This document shows, piece after piece, positions 1 through 10,966 of a DNA stretch of 64,000 nucleotides. How positions within the stretch are numbered: the stretch's first letter is position 1; every line of letters starts with the position of its first letter. The notes under the pieces were generated by a model, which did not search any database, was not told where the DNA came from, and saw only the letters and a program-made list of their open reading frames with translations. The translations under genes and the position numbers were made by a program. Source of the DNA: Loxodes magnus (taxonomy: Eukaryota > Ciliophora > Karyorelictea > Loxodida > Loxodidae); NCBI GenBank assembly GCA_946699065.1, contig CAMPDV010001195.1, positions 62,001 to 126,000 on the forward strand. Direction: 5' to 3'.

Positions 1-393
1 AGTTTTTTCTTTAATTTTCTATTGATTTGCTCCTAGGTTTTTTTCTAATATTTCAAATTAAGAAGTTAAGGCTTCAATTTAAAGCTAAACTTTACTTATC
101 AAGACTTTATCTTCCTTTTTTCTATCTTAAAAAAGAAGCCGAAGATTCAAGTTTTCCACCTTCTGGATCTATATTTCGGTATTCATTTTCTCAATTAATA
201 AATAAAGCTAAATAATGTCTTGCTCATGGGGTTTCTCAAGCTTTTTCAGTTTGCTAGGAAATTCCGTATTTCCCAATCCTTAACAGGAGTAGATTTATCT
301 TTTTTGAATTCTTGGTTCTTGTTATTTAACTGAGACCTAAGATTGATCTTTAAGGTTAGAATTTAAATTTTAGATTCCCGGATTTTTTTCAAT
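1..393 (-). pseudogene. Gag-like coiled-coil protein, N-terminal part (runs off window)
   Basis: Read on the minus strand with TAA/TAG as Gln, positions 393 to 1 give one uninterrupted frame of about 130 residues. It is a near-copy of the first part of the gag-like ORF at 10001. The product is basic and Gln-rich at the N-terminus, then predicted coiled coil (LKKLEKPHEQDIIQLY, then many Glu/Leu/Lys heptads). The zinc knuckle of the 10 kb copy would lie beyond the window edge. The codon matching the ATG of the other copy reads ATT (391-393), so this copy may be dead or may start elsewhere. It keeps an A in an A-run (GAGAAAATG) that the 10 kb copy has lost, so its frame is intact where the sister is shifted. 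The two copies form an inverted pair nearly 10 kb apart. No function is established beyond likeness to retroelement ORF1/gag proteins. Confidence 0.6.
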
Positions 394-1559
394 TTTTTGT
401 TAATATCTGGCTCTTAACTCAATTAATTATACATAGTTAAATTTACAAAGAAGCAGATTTAATATATCATTATGATATTATTCAGGAATACTTAAAAAGA
501 AGCATCGGTTGTAAAACCTAGTAGATAATATTACAAAAGCTCCACTATAAAGCAAATGTATAATTAACTATTTAGTAGTTCTAACTATTAGATTGCTTAT
601 ATTATTCTAGATTGAAATGAGCTAACAATGGTAATCATCATATCCTAATTTCCTAGATAAAGCACTTGTATATTATTATTGTGATCGTAATGCTAAATAT
701 CTGGTAGTTAACTCTTAAAAATTTAGTTTTTTAAATATGAAACTTAAAGTGTATAGCAAGACTCAAAAGACTCTATATAAAGTATAAATAATTCTTAAAA
801 TAAGCTTTCATAAAGAAAAAATAATATCTGAGAAGCATTTTAGTGAAGGGATATTAAACTTAAAAAAGCCTATAAACTAAGCGAACATATATGATTAAAA
901 GTAGCTATTCAGTTTAATAAATAAACCTTTAGGTATTTAGCTAGCTAATATTAAAGTTATTTCAAGACTTTTATAAAGAAATAATAAAGGGATTGATACT
1001 ACAATAGCTATTATGATAAAGCTACATGCTAAATCATAATCACAATGGATTAAAAAAATCTTTCTCTTTTGCAGTTTAGAAATAGCTTATTTATTCTGTT
1101 CAAAGGTATGATTAGACACTTCATTCGATTATGAAGTCGTTAAATTATAACGATAATAATTTAAATTAATTAAAGATTTTAAAGTTAGGAAAACTCGCTG
1201 TCAGTTAGTCTATATATCTTTAGTTAGGTGATTTATATGAACTATAAAAAAGCAACTATAGTAACATCATAAAATCAGTTATAACCAGGAATTATATGAA
1301 CTTAAGCTAATATTGTAAGTAGCTTATTAGTAGCCTAAATTAATAAAGTATATTACCTTACTTAAGAATTAAATGATTATTCATTTCTACTTTGAAAATT
1401 TATCTAGCAATTAAGGCTGGTTAAATAGAATATTTTAGATAAATATCTAATAAACTTTAAATTAACTTAAACATAGATTTGTTTCCAATAAAAATGTAGA
1501 AATCATGAAAATCATTGTCTTAAATCCCTCCTTTAGTCTAGGAACAATATAGAGACCTT
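394..1559. other. AT-rich stretch, no supportable gene
   Basis: No RNA gene, motif-bearing ORF or repeat shared with the rest of the window was seen. The end nearest 1560 could belong to the gene starting there: the in-frame codons just before its ATG (QEQYRDL) also look protein-like, so an upstream exon is possible. Confidence 0.3.
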
Positions 1560-1844
1560 ATGAGTAAATTTACTGAATTCATATAAAAGAGCGGATTGCA
1601 AGTAGATGAGTTTGTAGATGAGCTTGATCCTGAAAGTAAAAGAGAAGTAGAAAAATAAGAAATAATTTAGAGGATAAACAGTCTAGGGTTGTAGATAGAT
1701 GAGGAAGAAACGCAACTATTTGAATAAATGCTAGGAAAGAAAGAACAATCTTCAATCATGATAAACGTGGATAGACTTTTTGATGACATAAATAGAACTT
1801 TTTATGCAGACTCTTCGAAGTTTCTAAAAACGATAAACTTCTGA
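1560..1844 (+). CDS. Small acidic protein of unknown function
   Basis: ATG at 1560 and TGA at 1842-1844 enclose 94 residues, with TAA/TAG read as Gln. The composition is far from what random AT-rich DNA gives: about one residue in four is Asp or Glu, with stretches such as LQVDEFVDELDPESKREVEK and LGLQIDEEETQLFEQMLG. The alternation of acidic loops and amphipathic helices (EIIQRINSLGLQIDEEE, INVDRLFDDINRTF) loosely recalls calmodulin-family EF-hands, but no canonical 12-residue DxDxDG loop is present, so that is only a suggestion. The frame stays open upstream (QEQYRDL before the Met), so the true start may lie earlier or in another exon. It is the only copy in the window and lies outside the duplicated blocks. 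Confidence 0.55.
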
Positions 1845-3880
1845 TTTGTTTCGATAATTAAAGCAACAATAATACTTTTTAACTTCCTTATCTTTATGCA
1901 AATAAAATTACATTCTCTCTTATCATTTTAACCAAAATTAAATGTTATTATTTCTCATCTCATCATATTTAGCAATCAGTTTACTTTTAGAGTTATTAGA
2001 ATTAGAATAAAAGTTTTAAGCTAAAAGTCCTTAAAAATAAACCGAATAGCTTAATAGTATTAAAAGAGGTAAAATGGAAGTTTATATTCCTATCTAAAAT
2101 GTTTAGTTTAGCATTATTTTAATTTCTATGGGTATAACAAAGGTGTATTTTTTAGTATTAGAGAAGGTTCATATAATAATTTGACTTCAAATAAGAAAAC
2201 GATATAAATGAAGTGATAATTAGACAATGTTAGATGAATGGAGTAAAAATATAGATGTGTAGTTTATATTTAAGGAGTTAGTCGAAGTAAAAGCTTAAAT
2301 TTATTTGATGCTAATACTAAAAACTTGGTAGGTTCTTTAGAATAAATTCTAAAAGATTGATAAATCAGCTAAATAAATAAGCTCAAAGTTTTTAAATGCA
2401 AAAAATTAAGTATATAAGCAAGTTTTGAATATGGTTATAAAAGAATGCTATTCTGAGAACGAAAAAAAAAATACAAAAAAGGCTATGAGTATGACTATTT
2501 TTCTTCACTTAAGTAACTTTTATTTAAATTTTTCTACAAAATAGAACAACCAACGAGACATAAAAGATAAGTAAGCACGAATGAAACATTCAATTATAAA
2601 GAAATTTAAGCTATAAATGTTTAGTAGAATTAGTTATTTAAAAGCTAAACTCAAAGGAAAATAAAAATCATTAAATATGTAAATTTAAAGATTTTGCTTA
2701 TTTTTTTAAAATAATTTTACTAAAGAAAGAACAAAAATAAATCTAGCAAATTAAATAAAAAAAGATTTTTAATTTTTTGATTTTAGTAAGAGTAAAGAAG
2801 TAGCCTTTATTAATAACGAACTGGGTAGGTAAGAGAGATTCATTGAGTATATGAAAAAATTACATTTAATTGATATATCGTGTAAAAAGATAAAAAATTA
2901 GATTATATTTTAAATAAATTTTGCCGTAAATAAGAAGCTTTGACAACCTTAGTTGAAACAATACTGACAATTAGCTAAAATAAATTAATAGCTAAAGCTT
3001 CATTCAATAAAAAGGCTATAATTCATCAAATGGAAAATAAAGGAATACGATTTAAATCGATTTTAATTAGTCTACGGAGATAAGGAAATTATGTGCGATT
3101 TCCTAAAAGATAAAATTGGAAAATGTATACTGAAATATTTACTCATTAGAAAGTATATATCTTTGAATGATGTTTACTTGGTATATATTAATAACAACTA
3201 TTATAATATATTTGCTAATAGAGCAAATTTTACCTTAATTGTTTCATAATTCAAAAAACTTAATTTATGGATTAAATCAATATACGTTCCTATATTTAGA
3301 TAGAATTTAATAATAGTCCAAGAGTTAAGTTATATCTATCTACTCAAATAAAAGAGCTAACTTACTGTTCTATTAAAATTTAGTAAATTTTCATATGTTA
3401 TTAAAAGTATTTTAGCGCATTTTAATGATAATTTTTTCTTTTATAGGTATCATTTTCAATTGTATAATGTAACTAAGTCACTATAATTATTAAATGGCAT
3501 TTAAGAGAGGTATTAAAAACAAAAAATTTTGAGTATAGTGAAGTGATTTTTTTATGTTGATTTAGTTTAATAAAAATAAATCTAAGGACTTTAGTTGAGG
3601 TTCTATAATTAAATAAGTTATTATGATCCTTCATCTATTTAAGAAGAGAGTCTATTTATTGGAATTATTTTATTATAGACTTTCTAAACATTAGAGCTTT
3701 GATATTTTATCAATCAATTTATTTTCTTTTATAGTTTTAATTTGGGTATTTTTGAGATCCTTTCATCCTGTTTTCCTTTAATTAAAATTAGCAATTATAA
3801 TAATAACATAACTCTTACATTTCTGAGAATGTGATGATAAGTATAGCATTATTTATAGCCCACATTCTAATCTGATTTTC
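1845..3880. other. AT-rich stretch, nothing recognised
   Basis: About 2 kb with long A/T runs. No tRNA, no match to the repeats elsewhere in the window, and no reading frame with a composition better than chance. Confidence 0.3.
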
Positions 3881-3899
3881 TTTTAGAGATTCAGATATT

Positions 3900-4240
3900 A
3901 AAATCTTATTAATTATTATATATAAATAAATAGGGAGGAGCAATCCTCCAACTGAAACTGACTTAAACTCTGATACCAGGAAGTACCCCATAGGTGAAGA
4001 ACCAGTCAAGAGAAGAGAAGACAAGATCGAAGAGGTATCAAGTAGCATTAATGATGAAAGATGCCAGGTACTAAGGTCTCTTAGGGTAGCATTCCGATCG
4101 CAACCCTATAGAAGACAAATTCGAAAGGCAATGCTAGCACTGTGTAGGATTTCAGCAAGAATTTTTTTAACTTTAATAATCTTTATTAAAGAGCTGCGCA
4201 CCATTGAGGTGCTACGCGCTCTATAATCTCATTTAAATAT
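3900..4240 (+). mobile_element. Fragment of a retroelement sharing the LINE 3' hairpin
   Basis: A GC-richer island (from about 3930) ends in the same hairpin that closes the LINE at 17.3 kb and the SINE-like elements at 40.3 and 45.6 kb. Just upstream, the frame starting at 3933 is open to the hairpin with no stop triplet of any kind until after it and reads like protein: acidic/Pro at first (SNPPTETDLNSDTRKYPIGE), then Arg-rich (LRSLRVAFRSQPYRRQIRKA). I do not recognise that sequence; it may be the C-terminus of a related LINE ORF2 or the body of a non-autonomous element. The element is on the plus strand, opposite to the LINE and SINEs. Confidence 0.5.
4190..4222 (+). other. LINE/SINE-type 3' hairpin
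   Basis: AGAGC-t-GCGCACC, a short loop (attga), then GGTGC-ta-CGCGCTCT folds into a strong stem in otherwise AT-rich DNA. The same structure closes three other elements in the window (17297-17329, 40299-40332, 45571-45604, all on the minus strand). In LINEs such shared 3' ends are the recognition site for the element's own reverse transcriptase, which suggests the same here. Confidence 0.7.
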
Positions 4241-4902
4241 TATTATTTATAAGATTCAAATATATAATGAAAATTCTCTAAATTAGAAACAATTTTAACT
4301 ATACAAATTAAAGGGTAAAATGAGTTACTAATCTTGCTAGTCAACTTTAACAATTTTAGTACTAGGAAATTAAAACAGTTTTCTAGACAATTAAGTTGTA
4401 TTAACTCTCTTTAGATTTATAACATCTTATAAATTTAGTGAATCTAAGGAAAAAATAAGTCAAACATTAATTAAAAATCTACTTCTGACATAGTAAAAAA
4501 CTTATTATTTAAGGTTCCTTTTATAGATCAGGCAACTCTTTATTTGCAATTATTGATTAATATTGATTAAAGTAACATCTGATAACCTTTTAGCTTCTAT
4601 TTATCTTTTTTAATCTCCTTCAGGATAATTAAAAAGGCACTTAATTTTGAATAGAATATTTTTAAAAAGATATTTGATATTGTTCTGTAATTTATTCTAG
4701 ATCTTTATACATAACTTATTTTGTTTATATAATATGACTTTAAAATATATTAAAAGTTGAATCTATTTAATAGAAATAAAGTTATAAGCAGAATAAAATG
4801 TTTACTATCTTAATCTTTTATTTTATTGGAATTTGCTACTATATAAAGAGAAAAATACCATAGATTTATAATCGACTCATTGTAAATATTTACTCATTTA
4901 TG

Positions 4903-5230
4903 ATCGAACCAATAAGGACATTTTATTTGCAAAATGTTCCTGGCTAATTTGAGAGAAACTGTTGCAAGGAGAAAAAATTTCAACGAATGGAGAAATAACT
5001 ATTTTTATCAAACATCTGGATAACAAAATAACAAGTCTAAATGTTAAATCCTGAGATACCATAGGAGATGTTAAAGCCAAAATTTTCCAGGAAGATTAGA
5101 TAAATTCTGATTTCTACTGACTAACTTTTAATGGAGAAGAGTTAGAAGAAAGTAAAACTTTATAAATAAAAAGATAAAAGATAAATCAGCATTACGTTTA
5201 GTAGTAAATTTAGGATCTATTGATGATCTA
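4903..5230 (+). pseudogene. Ubiquitin-like domain gene, copy A (frameshifted)
   Basis: From about 4994 the translation tracks ubiquitin: IFIKHLDNKITSLNVK, then W(TGA)-DTIGDVKAKI, then FNGEELEESKTL, and after a shift of frame near 5165 the typical last strand, KDKSALRLVVNLG. Two in-frame TGAs fall at the same places in the 21.6 kb copy and are best read as Trp. The C-terminal Gly-Gly needed for conjugation is not visible; the chain reads on as SIDDLI, so this would be a ubiquitin-like domain inside a protein rather than a processed modifier. A leader of about 30 residues precedes the domain. The frameshift, together with different lesions in copies B and E, points to decay of the family. Confidence 0.65.
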
Positions 5231-6606
5231 ATCCGAAAAAAGCTTTAATTTAACTGTAAATGTTGATAAATAAACTTATTCAAAAGTGTATATAGCTAAC
5301 TTTAGATTCATTTTTATAATAACTTGTTTAAATCTTATAAAATAATAGTTAAGTATAATAAGCAAGAGAGAAAAAAATGAGCTAATAATTTAATTTTAAA
5401 GCAAAAAAAATAAAGTAATTTAGAGATTTAAAGCTATGATTATTTAGCTATTTTGGATATATGAATGTGATATCTATTAGTTAAATATATATCTAAGATT
5501 TAAATAAAATAAATATATTTAATATTCTAAACTTATTACTCTAAGAAATTATCATAAATGTGAGGTGAATATTTAATAGCAAAGAAAGAAGTCATAAAGG
5601 CTTAATTAAGTGTGTACAAAACGGATTTCTAAGTTTATTTTGGTAGATACTTAGCTTGATTAAATCATTCTTATTATCTTCGTAATCTGATTTGTTTAAA
5701 ATAATGAGACAGTTTTAGTAAAGAAGATATTAAGGAGAAATTAAACAAAATCTCAAAATGAATTAAATTAGCAAAAGCACTATACTAGCTAATTTATAAT
5801 GATACGACTATTTAAGAGAAAAGATAAATAAATGATGGCTTAAAAATAAATACCCTTATTTAAATGAATGAAATTATAATATTTTCATAGAAGATAAAAA
5901 TTAATAAAAAGTATCTTTTCTTTATATTTTATCATCTATTTAAAAAAATAAATTTCTAAACTCATGCTCTAAAATAAACATTTTAAATGCAAAAGAATAA
6001 AAATATCTAATTGAAGTAAATTAATAAAATTAGAGCTAATTTTATATTTCTTATGCTATTAAATTATATAAAGAGCTAAAAGTTAGGCTGAGAAATAAGT
6101 TAGCTGAGTTTTTTTAATTATTTATTATTTTCAAAATAACTATGATGATAAATCATTTCAATGCAAAATAATTTAATTTATAAATGCCTTTATTAGAATT
6201 ATTAGATTTTTAGTTTGAAGCTGTAATTTTTTTAAAATTTGGAATGAAACTTTAAGAAAAGAAATTCTAAATATCTTATTCTATTTAGATAAATTATAAA
6301 AAGCAATAATTAATTAGATTTCTTTATTATGAATAATATAAGATACCAAATGGATTTTTTGTTGTATTTGCTCTTTTTCTAATTTATTGCTTTATAATTA
6401 TATTATTTTGAAATCAGCGAAATAATAACAAAAAGAAAATGAATTCTTAATACAAATTTTTAGAAACTGGAATGTAAAATCGCATAAATGAATTTTGATT
6501 TATAATCTAAAAGTATTTAGTTTTAACTTCATAATGATAAATACTTATTTAGAGTTATCTTTCAGTGTAAACAAAACTTTATATTTATTTTTAAATTATA
6601 TAAAAA

Positions 6607-6690
6607 TCCGGCAACTCGGGATTGAACCGAGGACCCTGAGATTTCCACAATTTCTACAGTCTCATGCTCTTCCAGCTGAGCTATTGCCGG
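6607..6690 (-). tRNA. tRNA-Tyr: tRNA-Tyr (GTA) with 11-nt intron, copy A
   Basis: 84 nt: a 7-bp acceptor stem (CCGGCAA with TTGCCGG) with the C1-G72 pair and A73 typical of eukaryotic tRNA-Tyr; D arm GCTC-GAGC; anticodon stem TGAGA-TCTCA; perfect T arm CTCGG-TTCAATC-CCGAG. Anticodon GTA follows C32 U33, and an 11-nt intron (AAATTGTGGAA) sits after position 37, where nearly all eukaryotic tRNA-Tyr introns lie. A short T-run follows on the minus strand as a Pol III terminator. Copies are at 27486 and 58940, and a decayed one at 53284. Confidence 0.95.
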
Positions 6691-6749
6691 TTTATCATTT
6701 ATCTTATTCTTTATTTATAAACATATTCTTATAGAAAATATTTCAGCAA

Positions 6750-8600
6750 GCTTTATTATTCTAGCAACTTAAAAATTTAACAGGAATCAAGATGTAAATA
6801 GAAGGGGAAAGATTTGGTAAGTTAAAGTCAGTGTAATTTAAAAAAATAATTTGGATACTAACTCTAAGAAATTTAATTTTTATATAAATAAAACATTTTA
6901 TATTAGCCCAAAGTCTATTTCTTCTCAATTAAGTTGACTTTTTTAATTATTTTCCAAATTAAAAGCTATTAACTTTAAGCTTCTTTCTTAGAATAATTTT
7001 TAAATTTAGAATTTGTATTTTAAATTAATTTTGACATAACCAAGAATTATCATTTATTTTACTAAATTAATTCCTTAAAAATATCTAGATACTTTATAAA
7101 TTATTTATTAAAGAATATTTTACCTCAAATTAAATTCTAAATCCATGCAAACAAATTTTAGTTTTGTTTGTTTATTTTATCCTTATATTTCTCAGTTTGC
7201 TGAAAACCTTAATTGACTATATTAATAAGTTGGTTGTATTACTTTAGTATCATTTTACTAGAAATAATTTTTTAATTAAAAATATGGGAATCCTCTTTAA
7301 TATCTATTATAGAAGCTAAAATTTGCTTGGAACTTTAGCAATCTAAAGTTAAAAGATTTCTTTTATTCATTAGACATTATAAAAATATTTAGAAAGGATT
7401 ATCACTAGTTTTTATTCCTGGCCATGCTATAATCTCTGTAGAGATTCGGTGAAGATTAGAAGATTTATTAAATATTTCTTTCCACGTAAATTCTTTAAAA
7501 GTCTACTTTTTAATTAATAAATTTTATTATTATCTTAATAATTCCCTGTTATAGCAAGTTAAGGTTAATTATTATAAATTAACCTTTTTGATATTAGGTT
7601 TATCTAAGTATATTAATAGATCTTTATATCATTTTAGCTTAAAAAAATCTTCTTTCTATTGCTATAAAAGGCGAGACAATTTTCATCAATAATACAACTA
7701 TTTTTTTTTAAATTGGCTTCATATCAATGGATAAAAAACAAAACATAACTACATTTTTTCATAATTGCAGAATGATAATTTATCTAGCAAAACCTTTTCT
7801 CCGAAAATATAAAAATGCGATATATTTAAAAGCCAAGCTAATAGATAAATAAAAGATTTAAGGATATCAAATGCTTGAAGTAATTATAATTGAATTAATA
7901 AACAATTTAAGTTAATAATTGCTTTTAAATAAATTGGAGAGTTAGATACCTTTAGTCTCATGCAAATTATAATTGAAATTTTTACTTATAAGATAATTTA
8001 ATTATTTTTTATTGTTAACAAATTGCTATTTATTTTACAAGTTGTATAGTTACTATCAAATTATTATCTAGTTTGTTGAATCTATTTTTATTAGTGTTTA
8101 AATCTTAATTGTTTTAAGAAAAAATCTATATACTCTTTGTTTTAATTTAGTGATTCTATTTGCTTAATAAATTATATTTAAGATATAATGTTTTGCTTCT
8201 ATTTAAAGTTAAAAGCCTTATTTTTTTTATTAAGCTTATGCTTCAAATAATTTTAGTATATTTTATTCGTACTGTAAGATCAAATTTTCGAATGCTGTTT
8301 TTATATTTTTAAGATTTAGCTTATGATTATTCTTAATCTTAAGGATTTTTTTCCATGTTTATCCTTTTAAATAATTTAAGCTATTTAAAAGAATAAAATT
8401 AATATAAAAGTAAAGATAAGAATAGACTTTTAATACCACAAGAAATAACTTTTTATTGCATTAGTTATTTTTTCTCTTTTTAATATATCTTTAGTTTTTA
8501 AACGTCTTCAAATACATTTTGCTTTAACTTTGCGATTTTTAATTTTATTAAATTTAGTTGTAAAGGCTCTTGCTGGATAGATATTGAAGAAGAAAGGAAA
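6750..8600. other. AT-rich stretch of block A, nothing recognised
   Basis: Runs between the tRNA-Tyr surroundings and the part of block A that block D clearly copies. In block F the two tRNA genes are only about 0.5 kb apart; here they are 3.2 kb apart, so this stretch is either inserted or was lost from F and B. No terminal repeats or coding motifs were seen. Confidence 0.3.
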
Positions 8601-9872
8601 TTTAAAAAATATTGCTAGTGCTAGCTTTATCACTTAATACTTTGTGACTCTTTAATTAATTTTTTAATTTTATTATTTTAGTTTAATTTCAGAGGAATGA
8701 TGATTCTCTATTAAGACATTAAAGAATCTCTCTTTATCTTTTTTGTCTTCTAAATTTACTAAAATAAGATTATAAGGACTCTTAGTTATAAAATATTTCC
8801 AGAAGCAAATATAAATTAAAAATAATATCCTATCTCATTTAAAAAATTATCTAACCTCATCATATATATTATTTTCTGGTCTTTGATACTTATCTCATTT
8901 TAATAGCTTAAGATTACTAAATAAATAGCTTAGTGATGTATATTCTAAAGTGATAGATTTATCATAAATTAAATTGACATCTCAGATATTAAATTATTTT
9001 ATTATTTAGTATTGTATATTAAACAGATTCTTTATAAAGGGGAAACAGAACATCATAATTACTATATTTGCATTTAGTTTATATTTTTGTTTATGCTTTA
9101 GTCGTATTTTTAAAATAGGATTTGCTTTTAGTGTAAATTAACACTGATGTATTATAATTGTTTTACCTACTAAAACTTAAATTAATAGAGTTATATAATT
9201 TTATACAGTCAAAATAAAAAGGATATTAGTGAAAGAATATCTAATAATTAGATTCTTCTTAGTGAAGCAAATAAGTTAAGTTATTTAAAACTATATAATA
9301 ATCTAATTAATAGAAAAGCTAAGTTATTACTAAAGATAAAAGAATAATCTATAATTAACTTAAGACTCTATTTCTAATATTACTAGGATTTAAATTCTAA
9401 AGAGTATTCAACTTTTAAACATTCTAACTGCATAAGATCTATTTTCTATGCTATTCTTTTAGTATAATGAAATAAATTATTATAAAGATTAAAGTATATA
9501 AAAATGACAATAAGGCTATTTTATTATTTATAAAAAGTAAAGAAAATCTTTTTTTGCTAAAATAATAAAATAAAGGTAACTATTATTTTATAAAAATAGT
9601 AAATAAATTTAAATAAATAGCTTTTAAATTTAAGTATAATAAGCAAATTAATTTAAGTTGCTAATTTCTTAAATTTCTTTAAATCTTTATATAATCTATT
9701 ATAAAACAAATGTCTTCTAGTTAGTTATTTAATACATCTATAATTTTAATTAGACTTATCAAATTTCATTTAGTTCTATAAAATATCTAACTTTAAGAGG
9801 TTTTAATCTTTAGTTCCTTGCTAAAGATAAGTTTTAATATGTTTTTATTCTTTTTATTAAACAAATAATATG

Positions 9873-9945
9873 GTAGACATGGTCTAGTGGCTATGACGAC
9901 TGCTTTACACGCAGTAGGTCGTGAGTTCGATCCCCGCTATCTGTA
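9873..9945 (+). tRNA. tRNA-Val: tRNA-Val (TAC), copy A, slightly decayed
   Basis: 73 nt with D arm GTC-GAC and anticodon arm ACTGC-TTTACAC-GCAGT, giving anticodon TAC for valine. Compared with the clean copies at 26928 and 59515 it has changes that weaken pairing: a C6-A67 mismatch and an altered pair 2 in the acceptor stem, and an A-C mismatch in the T stem (GTGAG instead of GTGGG). It may be functional at low level or a young pseudogene. A and B boxes are still recognisable, with a run of four Ts shortly downstream. Confidence 0.85.
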
Positions 9946-9977
9946 TAGTTTTATAGTTTTATAGTTTTATGAATAAT

Positions 9978-9990
9978 ATTAAAAATGGCA
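9978..9990 (+). repeat. 13-bp target-site duplication, left copy
   Basis: ATTAAAAATGGCA occurs here and again at 10954-10966, exactly flanking the gag-like insertion. The paralogous blocks have a single uninterrupted version (for example GAATAATATTAAAAATTGTA next to TAATTATATTTC in block D), which is the empty site. Confidence 0.85.
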
Positions 9991-10953
9991 ATATAATTAA
10001 ATGGAAAAAAACCCGGGAATCTAAAACTTAAATTCTAACCTTAAAGATCAATCTTAAGTCTCAGTTAAATAACAAGAACCAAGAATTCAAAAAAGATAAA
10101 TCTACTCCTGTTAAGGATTGGAAAATACTGAATTTCCTAGCAAACTGAAAAAGCTTGAGAAACCCCATGAGCAAGACATTATTTAGCTTTATTCATTAAT
10201 TGAGAAATGAATACCGAAATATAGATCCTGAAGGCGGAAAACTTGAATCTTCGGCTTCTTTTTTAAGATAGAAAAAAGAAAGATAAAGTCTTGATAAGTA
10301 AAGTTTAGTTTTAAATTGAAGCCTTAACTTCCTAATTTGAACTATTAGAAAAAAACCTAGGAGCAAATCAATAGAAAATTAAAGAAGAAATTTGATTATC
10401 AATAAAAAAAAACTAGACTCAAACAGGTAAAATGGAAATTGAAAAAATGTAAACAGAATTAAAATTTTAATTCAAGTCCTTAATAAAACATTGCTATTGT
10501 TGCCAAAAGGCTGGACATTTTTGGAGGTAATGTCCGAAGTGATGAAGAGTGCTTGAGCAGCACCCTATATAATTTGGAACATCGAGGAGGTTATATTGTA
10601 ACTACTTTGGAGGTATTTACAGAAAGAAGCTGATATTAGATGATTCAAGTGTGACACTTATCAAACAGGATCTTGGTAATTAATAGAAGCAGAATAAATA
10701 GCTTTAAAAGGACAATAATGACCTTAGAATTTGTTTAGAAAAGGTGGAGAAAAATTACAAGAAGATGGAAGAACAATTCTATGAGCTTATTGAAGAGAAA
10801 GGAATTATCTCAGTTTGAAATTGATTCAGATGAAGACATGTATAGTTGAGTATTGAATATAAAAACTTTTATTGTCTTTAATTTGAGGAAACATCTCCTC
10901 TAATTAAAGATGACCCTAACCCTTATAGTTAAAATTTATTAATTAATTAACTA
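9991..10953 (+). mobile_element. Gag-only retroelement, 963 bp, with 13-bp TSD
   Basis: The boundaries come from the flanking 13-bp direct repeat and from comparison with the empty sites in blocks B, D and F just downstream of tRNA-Val. The element has only about 10 nt before its ATG, one gag-like ORF, a 3' hairpin with stem GAGG/CCTC and an 8-nt loop (10884-10899), and an (AATT/TTAA)-rich tail before the right repeat. A single ORF, variable-length target duplication and A/T-rich simple tail are the marks of LINE-type target-primed insertion. No reverse transcriptase is present, so it must have been moved by another element. Confidence 0.8.
10001..10849 (+). pseudogene. Coiled-coil / CCHC zinc-knuckle (gag-like) protein, one-base shift
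   Basis: Starts MEKNPGIQNLNSNLKDQ at 10001. The first about 67 residues match the 1-393 copy. One A is missing near 10207 (GAGAAATG against GAGAAAATG in the sister), and the rest reads in the next frame: heptad-rich coiled coil, then a CX2CX4HX4C knuckle (CYCCQKAGHFWRQC, from 10492), then a downstream motif ending FGGIYRKKL, then a second coiled coil. The motif G-I-Y-x-K-K after the knuckle recurs in the family copies at 28, 43 and 40 kb, so all belong to one superfamily. A final shift joins an acidic tail (FEIDSDEDMYS) ending at TGA 10847-10849. Expected role: RNA-binding ORF1 protein of a retroelement. Confidence 0.7.
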
Positions 10954-10966
10954 ATTAAAAATGGCA
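10954..10966 (+). repeat. 13-bp target-site duplication, right copy
   Basis: Exact partner of 9978-9990; block sequence resumes immediately (TAATTATATTTCATAC), as in blocks B, D and F. Confidence 0.85.

Noticed and set aside
6495..6734. 79-codon plus-strand ORF
   Set aside because: It runs across the antisense strand of the tRNA-Tyr gene; the same shadow appears at the tRNA-Tyr-derived pseudogene near 53.3 kb.
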